This document shows, piece after piece, positions 19,102 through 29,289 of a stretch of 30,275 bases of DNA. The notes below the pieces were generated by a model, which did no database searches, was not told the origin of the DNA, and was given only the letters and a program-made list of their open reading frames with translations. This DNA is from Azolla pinnata (taxonomy: Eukaryota > Streptophyta > Polypodiopsida > Salviniales > Salviniaceae), in the NCBI GenBank assembly GCA_037176905.1, contig JBBBWG010004058.1, positions 1 through 30,275 of the forward strand, given 5' to 3'. Positions within the stretch are counted from its first letter, which is position 1. Each line of letters begins with the position of its first letter. A program made the position numbers and the translations under genes.

Positions 19102-20515
19102 TCGATAGATAGATAGATATATAGATAGATATATATAGGCTGAAGACTCCAGAATAGGCTGAAGAAACAAACATCCCCTTCAAAGCCACACTGGTTAATG
19201 CGAAAGTTGGGTTTTGCAAACATGCCAAGCAAAACCTGATTTGGGAGTGCTTGAGTTTATGTTTAATACCTTAGTATGTTGGAAGGTCCAAGAAATTAGG
19301 TATCAAAAATACTTGAAAGATATCAAAGAGCCCATGTAGAATAATGTTTGAGATATCAAGTAGCTATCTAGTTATTAAGCTTCAGGCTTTGAGCTATCAA
19401 TGGGAGCCAATGGTATGTGTTTGGGCACTTTTGTGCTCTGCCATGTCTCATCAATCATTTCAAGTCTTCCATACATGTTAATACTAAATCTATCTATCTA
19501 TCTACCTACCAACCTACCTACTTAGCACTCTGCAGATGAGGCCATTGCATACAGATGGTGTTAAATATTTATCTTTATCTCACTATGGTGAATTGTCATA
19601 TTATAGTCCCCACTACACGACCATTTGTTGAAAGCTTCCCTGATAACTTCATGATTTCACTGTATAACGATTCTACACTTTACATCTTGAGAAATGTACA
19701 AACTCTCAGCAGTTTAAATGACCCAAAAATCTTAACATTCACAAAAGAACGGTTTCTCCAAAGCTTTATTGAAAACCTAACACCAACCCTAATCTTACAT
19801 TGTAGAGAAGTTTCTCTCTTCTACTATTACGATTCACGACCACATTTCTCTGTCCCATTCTTCTTCCTCTCTCTCTCTCTCTCTCTCTTGTATCTGTTGA
19901 ATCGGATCAATTGCCTGTTAAGATCAGCTTGATTTCCATGCTGAAACCCTACAACTGCGCTTAATCTTACATTTTTAAGAAACTTATATCACACAAATGG
20001 CTATATCCCGCTACATCGGCAGATCTTGCACCGAATTCTGCACATTATATATACAATCGGTGTTCCAACGCTTTACGAATCCACAATTTAGTAGGGTGTT
20101 TTTCTCTGTGAGAGATAACTTCAAACCAAAGAAGAAGAAGGCATCCTACATTCGGGAAGGATTGAGCAAGAGAAGAAGCAAAAATGGCATGGCAGTCGGA
20201 GACGCTAAGAAAGGTAAAATCAAGAGCAGAAAACAGAAGAGAGGAAAAAGATTTAAAAGCAAAAAACAAAAGAAAAACAAGCGACCTACAAGCTCAGGAC
20301 TGACCTGCACCGCCTCCGGGACCAAGGTCAAGGGTAGTGCTTCCTTTGTCTCTCCAAGGGATCCAAGGGAATTTGCCCTGCTCCTCATTCTTTTTCTGCT
20401 TCCTCTTCGTCTTCACCTGCCTGTTGTTGCCTTTGGCTTCCTCCCAGAATCTGTTGACAGGCAGCAGAGAGCTCTTCTCTGAGTTTCTGTCTGCCTCCAA
20501 AAGCAATCTCACCAT
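18745..20515 (-). CDS. Small glycine-rich membrane-like protein (two exons)
   Basis: 139 residues from exon 1 (20305-20515, 70 codons plus one base) and exon 2 (18745-18953). The donor is GTGCAG|GTCAGT and the acceptor TTTATTGCAG; the phase-1 join completes a glycine inside an unbroken Gly-rich run, strong support for the model. The ATG at 20515 has an in-frame TGA 24 bases upstream. Residues 1-60 are hydrophilic, with a basic KTKRKQKK patch (35-42) and FPWIPWRDKG. Residues 67-90 and 98-121 are hydrophobic with Gly at nearly every second position (GAGIGCGAGIGFG; FGIGFGCGIGIGYGFGQGIG), split by SPWNHLKLV. It resembles a small plant Gly-rich family I recall without a characterised function. The pattern suggests two closely packed membrane segments; location is unknown. 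The 1351-bp intron holds (TA)n/(GATA)n and (CT)n repeats. Confidence 0.8.
19069..19137. repeat. (TA)n-(GATA)n microsatellite in an intron
   Basis: An alternating TA run followed by GATA units, inside the intron of the glycine-rich protein gene. A second (CTAT/CTAC)n run is at 19488-19522 and a (CT)n run at 19867-19888. Confidence 0.85.
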
Positions 20516-20853
20516 AGCTCTCTCCCTCTCCAGGGATCAGAGTTATCTCCTTGTTTTCCTTTTCTTCTCCAAAGTTTACATTGAGCAGCACACAAAGCTC
20601 AGAAATGACACTCATTTAGATTCAAGTTTACAAGGAAAGGAGGTTAGAATTTACAGGTTTAGATGCAAACTTCACAAGGAAAAGGAGATCAGAATTTTAT
20701 ACTGTCAGGGGATGAGGATTACCGAGCGTTGAAAATCGGCATCGAACTAAAACGATGTCGCGCAAATCATGCCTTCTGCTTCTGCATTCGCATCTGGATC
20801 GCCTTAGGGATTGAGCTCATCCTTTCTCTGGCACCTCTAATTGTCATTCTACT

Positions 20854-21165
20854 TGTTGGTGAGGACTACAAATGGTTGCTCACATCTGTTTGTGTTCCAA
20901 TTTCTAGTGAGTGATCACTCAAATCCGTTTCTATTCCAGTTTCTGGTGAGGACCATACATGGTTCATTTTGATTCCAATTTCCAATGAGGACCACGCATA
21001 GTTGCTCACTCTCATTTTGGTTCTAGTTTCTAATGATAATTACACATAGCTGCTCACACTCATGATTCATGTTCTAGCTTGTACTAGTGAGAACCGCAAA
21101 TAGTCACTCATTCACTTCTGTTCTTATTCCAATTCTTAGTGAAAATTGCATATGATTGCTTATTT
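20854..21165. repeat. Degenerate ~50-bp minisatellite
   Basis: Related copies of GGTGAGGACYACAYATGGTT, GCTCACTCTC and TTCCAATTTCTA begin near 20854, 20904 (partial), 20941, 20982, 21030, 21082 and 21136. Spacing is 37-54 bp. The order of blocks is kept while single bases differ, marking a tandem array in decay. Confidence 0.65.
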
Positions 21166-21327
21166 GTCAATCTACTCAAGTTTCTTATTTTAGCATTACA
21201 TGCTTTTGAAAAGATAATTGTAAAGGGAAGGATAATGTCACGACTCAAGATACAATGACATATAGGTAAATATTTAGTGATTATCAAACTTATAACCTTA
21301 GGACAACAATATATTATGTTCAACTAT

Positions 21328-21329
<2 letters not shown>

Positions 21330-21364
<35 letters not shown>
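21330..21364. repeat. (TA)n microsatellite
   Basis: About 17 TA dinucleotides in AT-rich spacer DNA. Confidence 0.9.
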
Positions 21365-21365
<1 letters not shown>

Positions 21366-24300
21366 CATAACAAACATGTTTGAAAGCCCATTCAAACGTT
21401 AGAAAATGTTTGGAAACGAACACGTTTGAAATAGAAAATGCATGCATTTTTTAAAATTATTTTTCATTAATAATAAAATGAAATTAAACCCATGATCAAC
21501 GTTTGTAATAACTAATTGGACTACCAAAATTTTATTAATATTTTCTCAATATTATTATATGCATATACACAATATAATTTATCTTTAAAAACAATAATTA
21601 TTAACAAAATTGAAGCATAATGTGATTAAAACTCTTTAATTAAACTATTATAACGTTGAGGCTAATTCAATGTTTATGATAAGCCTTACTAATTATAAAT
21701 TATGAACTATTTGATTAGTTTTGTTTTTTGTGTATTCTTAAATTTATAGATTTCGATACATAAAACTATATTTTTTATCATATTGTGATGCTCAAGAACA
21801 GAGACAAGAGACAAGTGCCAACAAGATTAAGTTCTAGAATCATATACCTAGTACATGCTTCACTCCTTTATTTATAGGTAATCTCCAGTTTGTTATGCAT
21901 TACAACATTCAATTAGTTATCAGGATTGTTCCGTTTTGTTCTATAGCTCCTTTTGGCCGTGTTGAAGTGTGTTCACATGGAGTTGCCCATTCTCGTGGGT
22001 GCCTCCACAATATGATCTATAGTTAATCTATATAGTCTTTTCTTATTTTAATTTATTGTCAATTGTTATTACTTGAATTATAAATAAATAAATAAATAAA
22101 TAAATAATAATATATATATATATATACATATACTTACTAATGAGGATTCCTCTCATATCTCTAGAAAAGTTGTAGAAAGTTTATCAGTCTAAGACATTCC
22201 AAAATATTAAAAATATTCTCGTATATGTATTTGAGCATATACAATAAAAACTTGTAGCTTCTTTTATCTCTATCAAAGGATTTAAACTAGCACAGATGCA
22301 CAGAGCGATGAACGAGGAGGCTATAAATTGAAGAAACTAGGAGTAACATGAAAATATGCACAAAGATATATAATTTAAAGCAAGGTGCAAGAGTGGAACA
22401 AGTAAATTAGATTAATATACTAGTGAAAAACATGAAATCCCTTAATAGAGATTAAAAAAAGGTTAGAAGCATTTATAATGTGGTCTCAAGCACATGTATA
22501 AAGATATTTCAAAATATTTAGACTAAAAAACATTATACAACAATGCAGATATTATTATGAGAAGTCCATGTTATTTCACCAAAAAAAAATAAAGAAAAAA
22601 TAAATAAATAATATATAAGTACATGTTATTCATGATAGTTGATTGTGATATCTCGTATCATTGAGGTTATAAGTTCAATCGTTATTAAGTAAATTATAAT
22701 ATTGTAATAGATGTAGTTACACTCTCTAGTTGTTTATCCAAATTATTGGACGGAGGCAAAATGATTATACCCTTTAACAAATCCATAAATTGACAAGATC
22801 ATTAAACTAACTATGTATATCACCCATTTCTTTGAGCTGTACAAATGAAACAATCAATTAAATTGAGATAATAAACTTTGTTTATTGTGCCAATTGTAAA
22901 AGCATATACGAGTAGCTCCCTTTGCAAAAAATTAGAACATTTAGTCTCTACGAAGTGCATATTACCAACATAAACCAGTAATTGTTTAGCACATGAACAA
23001 CATGAAATTTTAGTGAACGAGAGTGACGAGTCAAGCATTTTTGGAAGGGAGGCGATGATTTGTCAGGTAGTTCAGCTCATCATTAGCGTTGTAATTTGCC
23101 TCCTTGGCAACTCTTGACATCCCTCAATACGCATTAAGTACAACCTTAATCATTTACTAATGTCCTTGTTAATGTTAATGACTAAATGGAGGTAGCTAAA
23201 TGAGTCACCATTTATGGCAATGGTAACGATACTTTTGACATACAAACAATAAAACTATGGTGACATCCATGAGCTTGGTTGTAAAAATACAATTGTAAAT
23301 GGATGAGACGTGACTGCTCCTAAAGTATCCTAATTACATAACATGGCTAATTATTCATGAATTTCATTTGGTCAATACTGCATTGTGGTTAAAGCCAAAT
23401 TGTACCCTAGTCACAAGGTAAGAAGTTAATTGAGGTATAAGTAACAACAAGTCTTAAACTAGTTTAGATTTAGATGCCAATACATTTAACCTTTTTCTTT
23501 TTGCATTACTCAAGTAATAAGTTATTTTATACCATTAAATTGGTATGTTGGATTTACACACTCCATCATTTCAAAATTATCCTCAATACAATGAAATTTT
23601 GTTTAGCAAACTGATTTTCATCCATTGGGATTACATCGAACTAAGGAGACAAATCGTTTCATTTATCGCAAGTATCATTCTCATTAGACTAACTAATTCA
23701 TTAAAACATTGAATAATCTTGACCAAAGTCATCTTAAGGTGTTTAGAGAACCTTCCGCAATACAACCTTGCTACATCCAATGTTTGAAACAAGATAAAAA
23801 AACCATGTGCCCCCTTTGCATAGAAAACATCCTCCACACACCAAACCACTCAATCATCCTCTCCAAATCCATGGTTTGACTTTGGCGCTCGTGAAAAACA
23901 AAGGTTCGACCACTTGGGCCATATAAAATGGTATAAAAAAGAACGCTCTATCATGCCCACTTCCACTTTGACCAAATGCTCCCCCTTAAATTACATACAT
24001 TTGGCAATAATATATTCCAATCATAGAACAAACGATACTTTCTCCAGCTGCAAATGCAATCGACAATGTTTCGAGCACTCGAGATTGACAAATCACACCA
24101 AAAGAATGTTTCAAACTAAAAGAATGAAAAGTTTAATAAAATATATAAATTTTAAGAAATACGAATTAAGTTTAAAGATAAACAAGGCATGATTATTTTT
24201 GAAAAAAAGAGAAAAAAACTCATAACACTTACTTGTACATTGGAAAACTTACATTCGTGTTTGCAAAACCAGAAGATTGCGAATGACACGTTCTATGCTT

Positions 24301-24876
24301 CCAATATTGAATATAAGGCTATAAAAATATATATTGATGTGCAATGATGGTGCCAACTTTGCGCAATATAACAGTCAAGGCTTCAATTCTCTATTGCAAA
24401 TGACTGGGTAAACATCCCATTATTGTATTGTTCTGTTTTTACGGGCCATGTCGGCTTTTAACAGACGTCGTTACTAAATCTTTCTTTCTTTCTTTCTTAG
24501 CTCTATAGCCCATAACTGTAGCCTGATCCGCACCTCTCTGGTTTCCCAACTTTCGGCACGAAGATGGCCGGGCCGGCTTATCAAAAAACCACCCGAGCCC
24601 ACATTCCACAGAGTCGAACGCTTCCAAGCAGATCATCATCGTAAGAACCGTGTAGATTGTAGTCCACAGCTGTATGTAGATATATATATATATACACACA
24701 AACATTGTTCATATGACCCTTTGTCTTCCTTTTCACACTCTCCCTCTTCCTCTTTTCGTATATACAGTATACTACTATTGCAACATTACAGACTAGTCAT
24801 CTGCAACCTAATGGATCCACAAAGAGTTCCTCCTCCTACTTGCTGAGCTTTTCACTCTTTGCCATTCTTCCTAAGG

Positions 24877-26875
24877 ATGGTACTCATCATCACCACCATC
24901 GCAACCATAGCACCACTGCTCCTTTGCCTCTCTGCTGCCCAGCACACCAGCTTCACCTTCAATGGCTTCGACCCCGACGCGCTCTCGTCCCAGCAGATAA
25001 CACTGTCGGGCATCGCAGAGATCGCCCCGGGGACTCGCTACATCCGCCTCACCAACACGTCGGCGCGGCAGTTCGGCCGCGCGTTCTACTCATCCCCGAT
25101 CCAGCTCCTGAAGCCCGACCCCGGCGACAACACGAGCAGCAACTCGTCCGTCTCGTCGTTCGGCACGACGTTCGTGTTCTGCATCTCGCCGCTCTACGAG
25201 GCGCTGGGCGGGCACGGGATGGCGTTCGTGATGGCGGCCTCGCTCGACTCGCGCTCCGTGTTCCCGAGCCAGTACCTGGGCCTGTTCAACTCGACGGACA
25301 TGGGGAACGCGTCGAACCACGTGGTGGCGGTCGAGTTCGACACGGTGCAGGACCTGGAGTTCGGCGACATCGACGACAACCACGTGGGCGTCGACGTGAA
25401 CAGCATGGTGTCGGCGGCGGCGGAGCCGGCGGGCTACTATCGCGAGAATCTGACGATGCAGGCGATGCAGCTGAAGAGCGGGGAGCTGGTCCAGGCGTGG
25501 GTCGAGTACGACGGGGCGCGCCTCGCGCTCGACGTGAGCATCGCGCCCGCGGGCACGCCGAAGCCGGCGGTGCCGCTGCTCTCGGCGCGCGATCTCGACC
25601 TCTCGCGGGTCCTCGTCCCGGGCCGCACCTTCGTCGGGTTCTCGGGATCGACGGGGGTCATCTCGGGCACGCACCGGCTCATCGCGTGGAGCTTCAGCAG
25701 CGACGGCTCGGCGCCGCCTTTGGACCTCGCGCTGCTGCCGAAACTCTACCCGACCGCCGCCGCCGCCGCCGCCGCGCCGCCGTCGGGGCCGTTGAAGCTA
25801 GCGGCGATCGCAGCGTGCGGCGTGGCTGCCGCCGCTTGCGCCGCGGGCCTTTTGTACTGGCGGCGGCGGCGGCGGCGGTGCGGGAAACGGGACGCGGCGG
25901 ATCAGCAATGGGAGCTCGCGCTCGGCTTGCATCGGTACAGCTACGGCGAGCTCCGCGCCGCCACGCGCGGCTTCAGCGACGCGGAGCTGCTCGGCGTGGG
26001 CGGCTTCGGCCGCGTGTACCGCGGCGTGCTTCCGGCCGCCGCCCGCCCTCGGCATTCCTCCCCTAATTCTTCGTCATCGCCATCGTTGCCATCGCCACCG
26101 CCATCGTTGTTCTCCGGCGGCCGCCGCCGGGCATCGGCATCGGCGCACGTGGCGGTGAAGCGGCTGTCGCGGGAATCGGGGCAGGGCGAGCGCGAGTTCC
26201 TCGCGGAGATGGCCAGCGTGGGCCGGCTGCGGCACCGCCACCTCGTGCAGCTCCTGGGCTGGAGCCGCGGCCGGCGCGACGGCGAGCTGCTCCTCGTCTA
26301 CGAATACATGAGCAACGGCAGCCTGGACAAGATGCTCTTCCCCGACGATCGCCGCCGCGGCCGCCGGGTCGGGCTCGGCGCTTGTAGCAGCAACAGCCCC
26401 GTCCTCGATTGGGAGCAGCGGCGCCGCATCGTGCGCGGCGTCGCCGAGGCCGTGCTCTACCTCCACGAGGGCTGGGAGCAGCAGGTGCTGCACCGCGACA
26501 TCAAGGCGAGCAACGTGCTCCTCGACGCGGCGCTCAACGCGAAGCTGGGCGACTTCGGCCTCGCGCGGCTCCACGAGCACGGCCGCAACCCGCACACGAC
26601 CAAGGTGGTGGGGACGCTCGGCTACCTCGCGCCCGAGTTCGCCAGGACGGGGAAGGCGACGGCGGCCACCGACGTGTACAGCTTCGGGGTGCTGCTGCTC
26701 GAGGTCGTGACGGGGAGGAGGCCCATCGAACGCGTGCCCATCAATGGTGGAGTCCACTGGGAACAACAACAACAACAACAACGGGAACAACAACAACAAC
26801 AACGGGAACAACAACAACAACAACGGGAACGGGAACAGGAACAGGGACGGGAACGGGAACGGGAACGGGAACAGG

Positions 26876-26907
<32 letters not shown>

Positions 26908-27456
26908 GGGGAACAGGAACAGGAACGGGAACGGGAACAGGGACAACAACAACAACAACCACAACCACAACCACAACCACAACCACAACCACAACCACAA
27001 CCACAACAACAACAACAACAACCACAACCACAACAACAACAACAACACGACGACGACGACGACGACTCGTTCCTCCTCGTCGACGCCGTCTGGGAGCTCT
27101 ACACGAGGGGCCGAGTGCTCGACCTTGCCGACCCTCGGCTCGACGGCGCTTTCGACCGCGCCCGCGCCGAGCGCGCTCTCGTCCTCGGCCTCCTCTGCGC
27201 CCACCCCGACCCTGCCCGCCGCCCATCCATGCGCTTGGCCGTCCAAATCCTGGGCGACGACGCCGAGCTCCCCCCGCTCTCCCCGAATCCTCCCCAGACC
27301 CCCCACTTCTCTGCCTCTTCTTTCTCTTCGGGCCACCAACACCGCTTCCTCCTCTGCGCGAGCTCTCATGCCAATGCCAATCCCAATGGCCTCTCCTCCT
27401 CCTCGTCCGCCTCCCTCACCTCCATCGACACTAACACGCAGATCAGCGCTCGCTAA
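24877..27456 (+). CDS. L-type lectin-domain receptor kinase with Gln-rich insertion
   Basis: Plasma-membrane receptor Ser/Thr kinase, 859 residues, single exon as usual for L-LecRKs. The start is the first ATG in frame, followed by a signal peptide (1-22). A legume-lectin domain starts at SFTFNGF and runs to about 285, with VAVEFDT and several N-glycosylation sites. The membrane segment is about 306-328, then an Arg run. Kinase: glycine loop GVGGFGRVYRG (373-383), VAVK with K428, HRDIK (539-543), DFG (559-561), APE (585-587), DVYSFGV (D599), and DPARRPSM near the end. All catalytic residues are present. Two odd insertions: about 38 Ser/Pro-rich residues (387-424) between the glycine loop and VAVK, and a Gln/Arg/Glu/Pro tract of about 100 residues (629-730) after the GRRPIER motif. 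The gene is very GC-rich. Family members act in immunity and development; the ligand cannot be inferred. Confidence 0.93.
26761..27066 (+). repeat. Compound in-frame microsatellite in the kinase domain
   Basis: CAA runs, GGGAAC/CAGGAA hexamers, CAACCA hexamers and a final run of six GAC follow one another for 306 bp. They code Gln runs, Arg-Glu and Gln-Glu alternations, (Gln-Pro)n and Asp6. The total stays in frame, and SFLLVDAVWELYTRG resumes directly after it. Confidence 0.95.
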
Positions 27457-29180
27457 ACATGCGCCATTCGTTCGGCTCGCTTCGGGGGCTCTCCGCCCCA
27501 TCCGTCCGCCCAGCCGCCCATCCTCCCCCAGTGCGCTTGCAAATGCGACAACTCTCGCATGATGGTCGAAGAATCTCGGGCACCGAAGACAAGCCCGAAC
27601 GGTGGACCATGTGACCCCCTTTTCTGATGCTGGATTGTTATCTTATTGTTGCCCCCCTTTTTGTCGATGGTCCGTACCAAAGAAACGGGCGCAAGCTGAC
27701 GCGCCAACTAACGGTATCTGTAGCTGCCCCCTACCGACACCGACGCCGACGCCGACTCCACGCCGCGAGCGCTCACGAAATTCCAACCACAGCCACTTCC
27801 ATCGCTAGAAGTGCACTGTTTATGGGCGATGCAAACATAGCTGCCCTATGCCTCGTATTGCTGGGCTTTGCTCGCTCAACATGTACGTTCTGGAGCCAAA
27901 TCTGGCAGAGTGATTTGTAATCCCTTGTATTTGTTGATACAAATAAAACACTACCATCTCCAAGCTTCGAATGTGACATGTTTCATGGTCCTCTTGATTC
28001 CAAATGTCAGCGGCTGACCTAAAGATGAATGGTCTCAAAACGTGAGAACTCGGATCTCCTCGACACTCTGCTGGTGATGTCAAATACAAACTGCGTCGTC
28101 TTGTTGCTTTTCTCCTCACAGCATCACCTTTGCTGGACACGAGGAATATATTGAGCAACTGCGAACTCCACAAAGCCAGTTACAGGAACAGGTCTTCCTT
28201 TCGGACACCGAAAGCACGGTTTCCCTTCGACGATGCTAGTGCGCAGAACCAGTCGTGGAAGCCGCAGTTCCCTAGAAGAGAACCTCTTCGAAATGGGTTC
28301 CATCATTTCAAACATTCGGATTTGTATTGGCAAGAATGGAAAATGCTGAAATAATCAACCGTTTCAAAAGGAGAATCCATCCATACATCTACAGCAATTG
28401 GAAGAAATGATGATTGTTCCTCAGGAATCAGGACTTATGAAACACCGCAAAGAGCTCCATTTGGCAAGAATCAAAGAAGAGCTAAAGAAAATCAGAGCCC
28501 TAGAGAAACCAAAAAGACTGGTGATGGTGGAAGAAGCTGCAGTACATCTCCATAGAGGGCAAAAATCATAGAGTTTGCCATTTCATTCATCATGCACACC
28601 ATCTCCACAGAGGTCAACATGATGATGGGAAGATCTCCTCCTAATCTCTCACCCATCCACGGTGGGGTTGGGAATCAGAAGAAGGAACTCTCAGAAACAA
28701 ACTCCTCTTGCTCCTGATATGCACCACACCATTTTGGACACAGCATCATCACATGGTGGGGGGGTGGGAATCAGAAGACGGATCTCTCAGAAACAAACTC
28801 TTCTTGCTCTGAACATGCACCGCACCATTTTGGACACTTTGTTTTTTTTTTCCTGACAACTGACCCTGAGACCATTCTTATTCCCCAACAGTTAAAAGAG
28901 GTATAGATCACGGTTTTGCTTACCATGATTTCCTGTTCGTTGGCCACAGTTTTCTGTTATTTTCCTTGTGCTTCACAAAATGATAGAAGAGAAGGGAAGC
29001 ATCTTAAATCCTGGAAATGTAAAAAAAAAAAGCGTACAACTCCTCATGCAAAACGCGAGCTTTCCCACGACCGATCTCTCGCAAACGTCCATCACCGGGG
29101 CAAACAATTTTTAGGCGTATAGGTAGGGATATCTCTATAGGGACCGGACCGGAGCTCTCGCTAGCTAACTGCCTCGCAAC
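27457..29180. other. Spacer between lectin kinase and PHT1 genes
   Basis: No gene recognised. AATAAAAC at 27943-27950 could be the lectin kinase poly(A) signal. A 96-bp direct duplication lies at 28661-28837. Open frames such as that at 28130-28354 show no recognisable motifs. 29100-29180 is presumably the 3'-UTR of the minus-strand transporter gene. Confidence 0.55.
28661..28837. repeat. Direct tandem duplication, 96-bp period
   Basis: 28661-28741 and 28756-28837 share GGGAATCAGAAGA, TCTCAGAAACAAACTC and CACACCATTTTGGACAC-type blocks in the same order. There are only a few differences, so this is a fairly recent duplication. Confidence 0.85.
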
Positions 29181-29257
29181 TTACAAGACGCGATCGAAAC
29201 TCAAACCATGGGCATCGGCAAGCGCGACGTCCGCAATGCCGCCAGCGTTGATGCCGT

Positions 29258-29289
<32 letters not shown>

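Larger units (their letters stand above)
20516..24876. other. AT-rich spacer; upstream regions of flanking genes
   Basis: No gene recognised in about 4.3 kb. It contains a ~50-bp minisatellite (20854-21165), a (TA)n run (21330-21364), an (AAAT)n run (22084-22106) and a (TTTC)n run (24479-24499). Short frames such as the minus-strand one at 23631-23849 are open but match nothing I know and sit in AT-rich DNA. A TATATA at 24759-24764, 113 bp before the lectin kinase ATG, is a possible TATA box. Confidence 0.6.

Noticed and set aside
20146..20388. Hydrophobic Leu/Phe-rich minus-strand frame suggesting a membrane protein
   Set aside because: It overlaps exon 1 of the glycine-rich gene in another frame and arises from antisense of Lys/Arg-rich triplets.
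22640..22690. B-box-like AGTTCAATC suggesting a SINE
   Set aside because: Only one weak box is present, with no A box at proper spacing and no tail or target duplication.
23631..23849. 72-codon minus-strand frame in AT-rich spacer
   Set aside because: No recognisable motif, and no splice partners or promoter features. This length is expected by chance.
26074..27501. 475-codon open frame on the minus strand across the lectin kinase
   Set aside because: It is a by-product of GC-rich codons and in-frame repeats on the opposite strand. It has no domain motifs and mirrors the kinase exactly.
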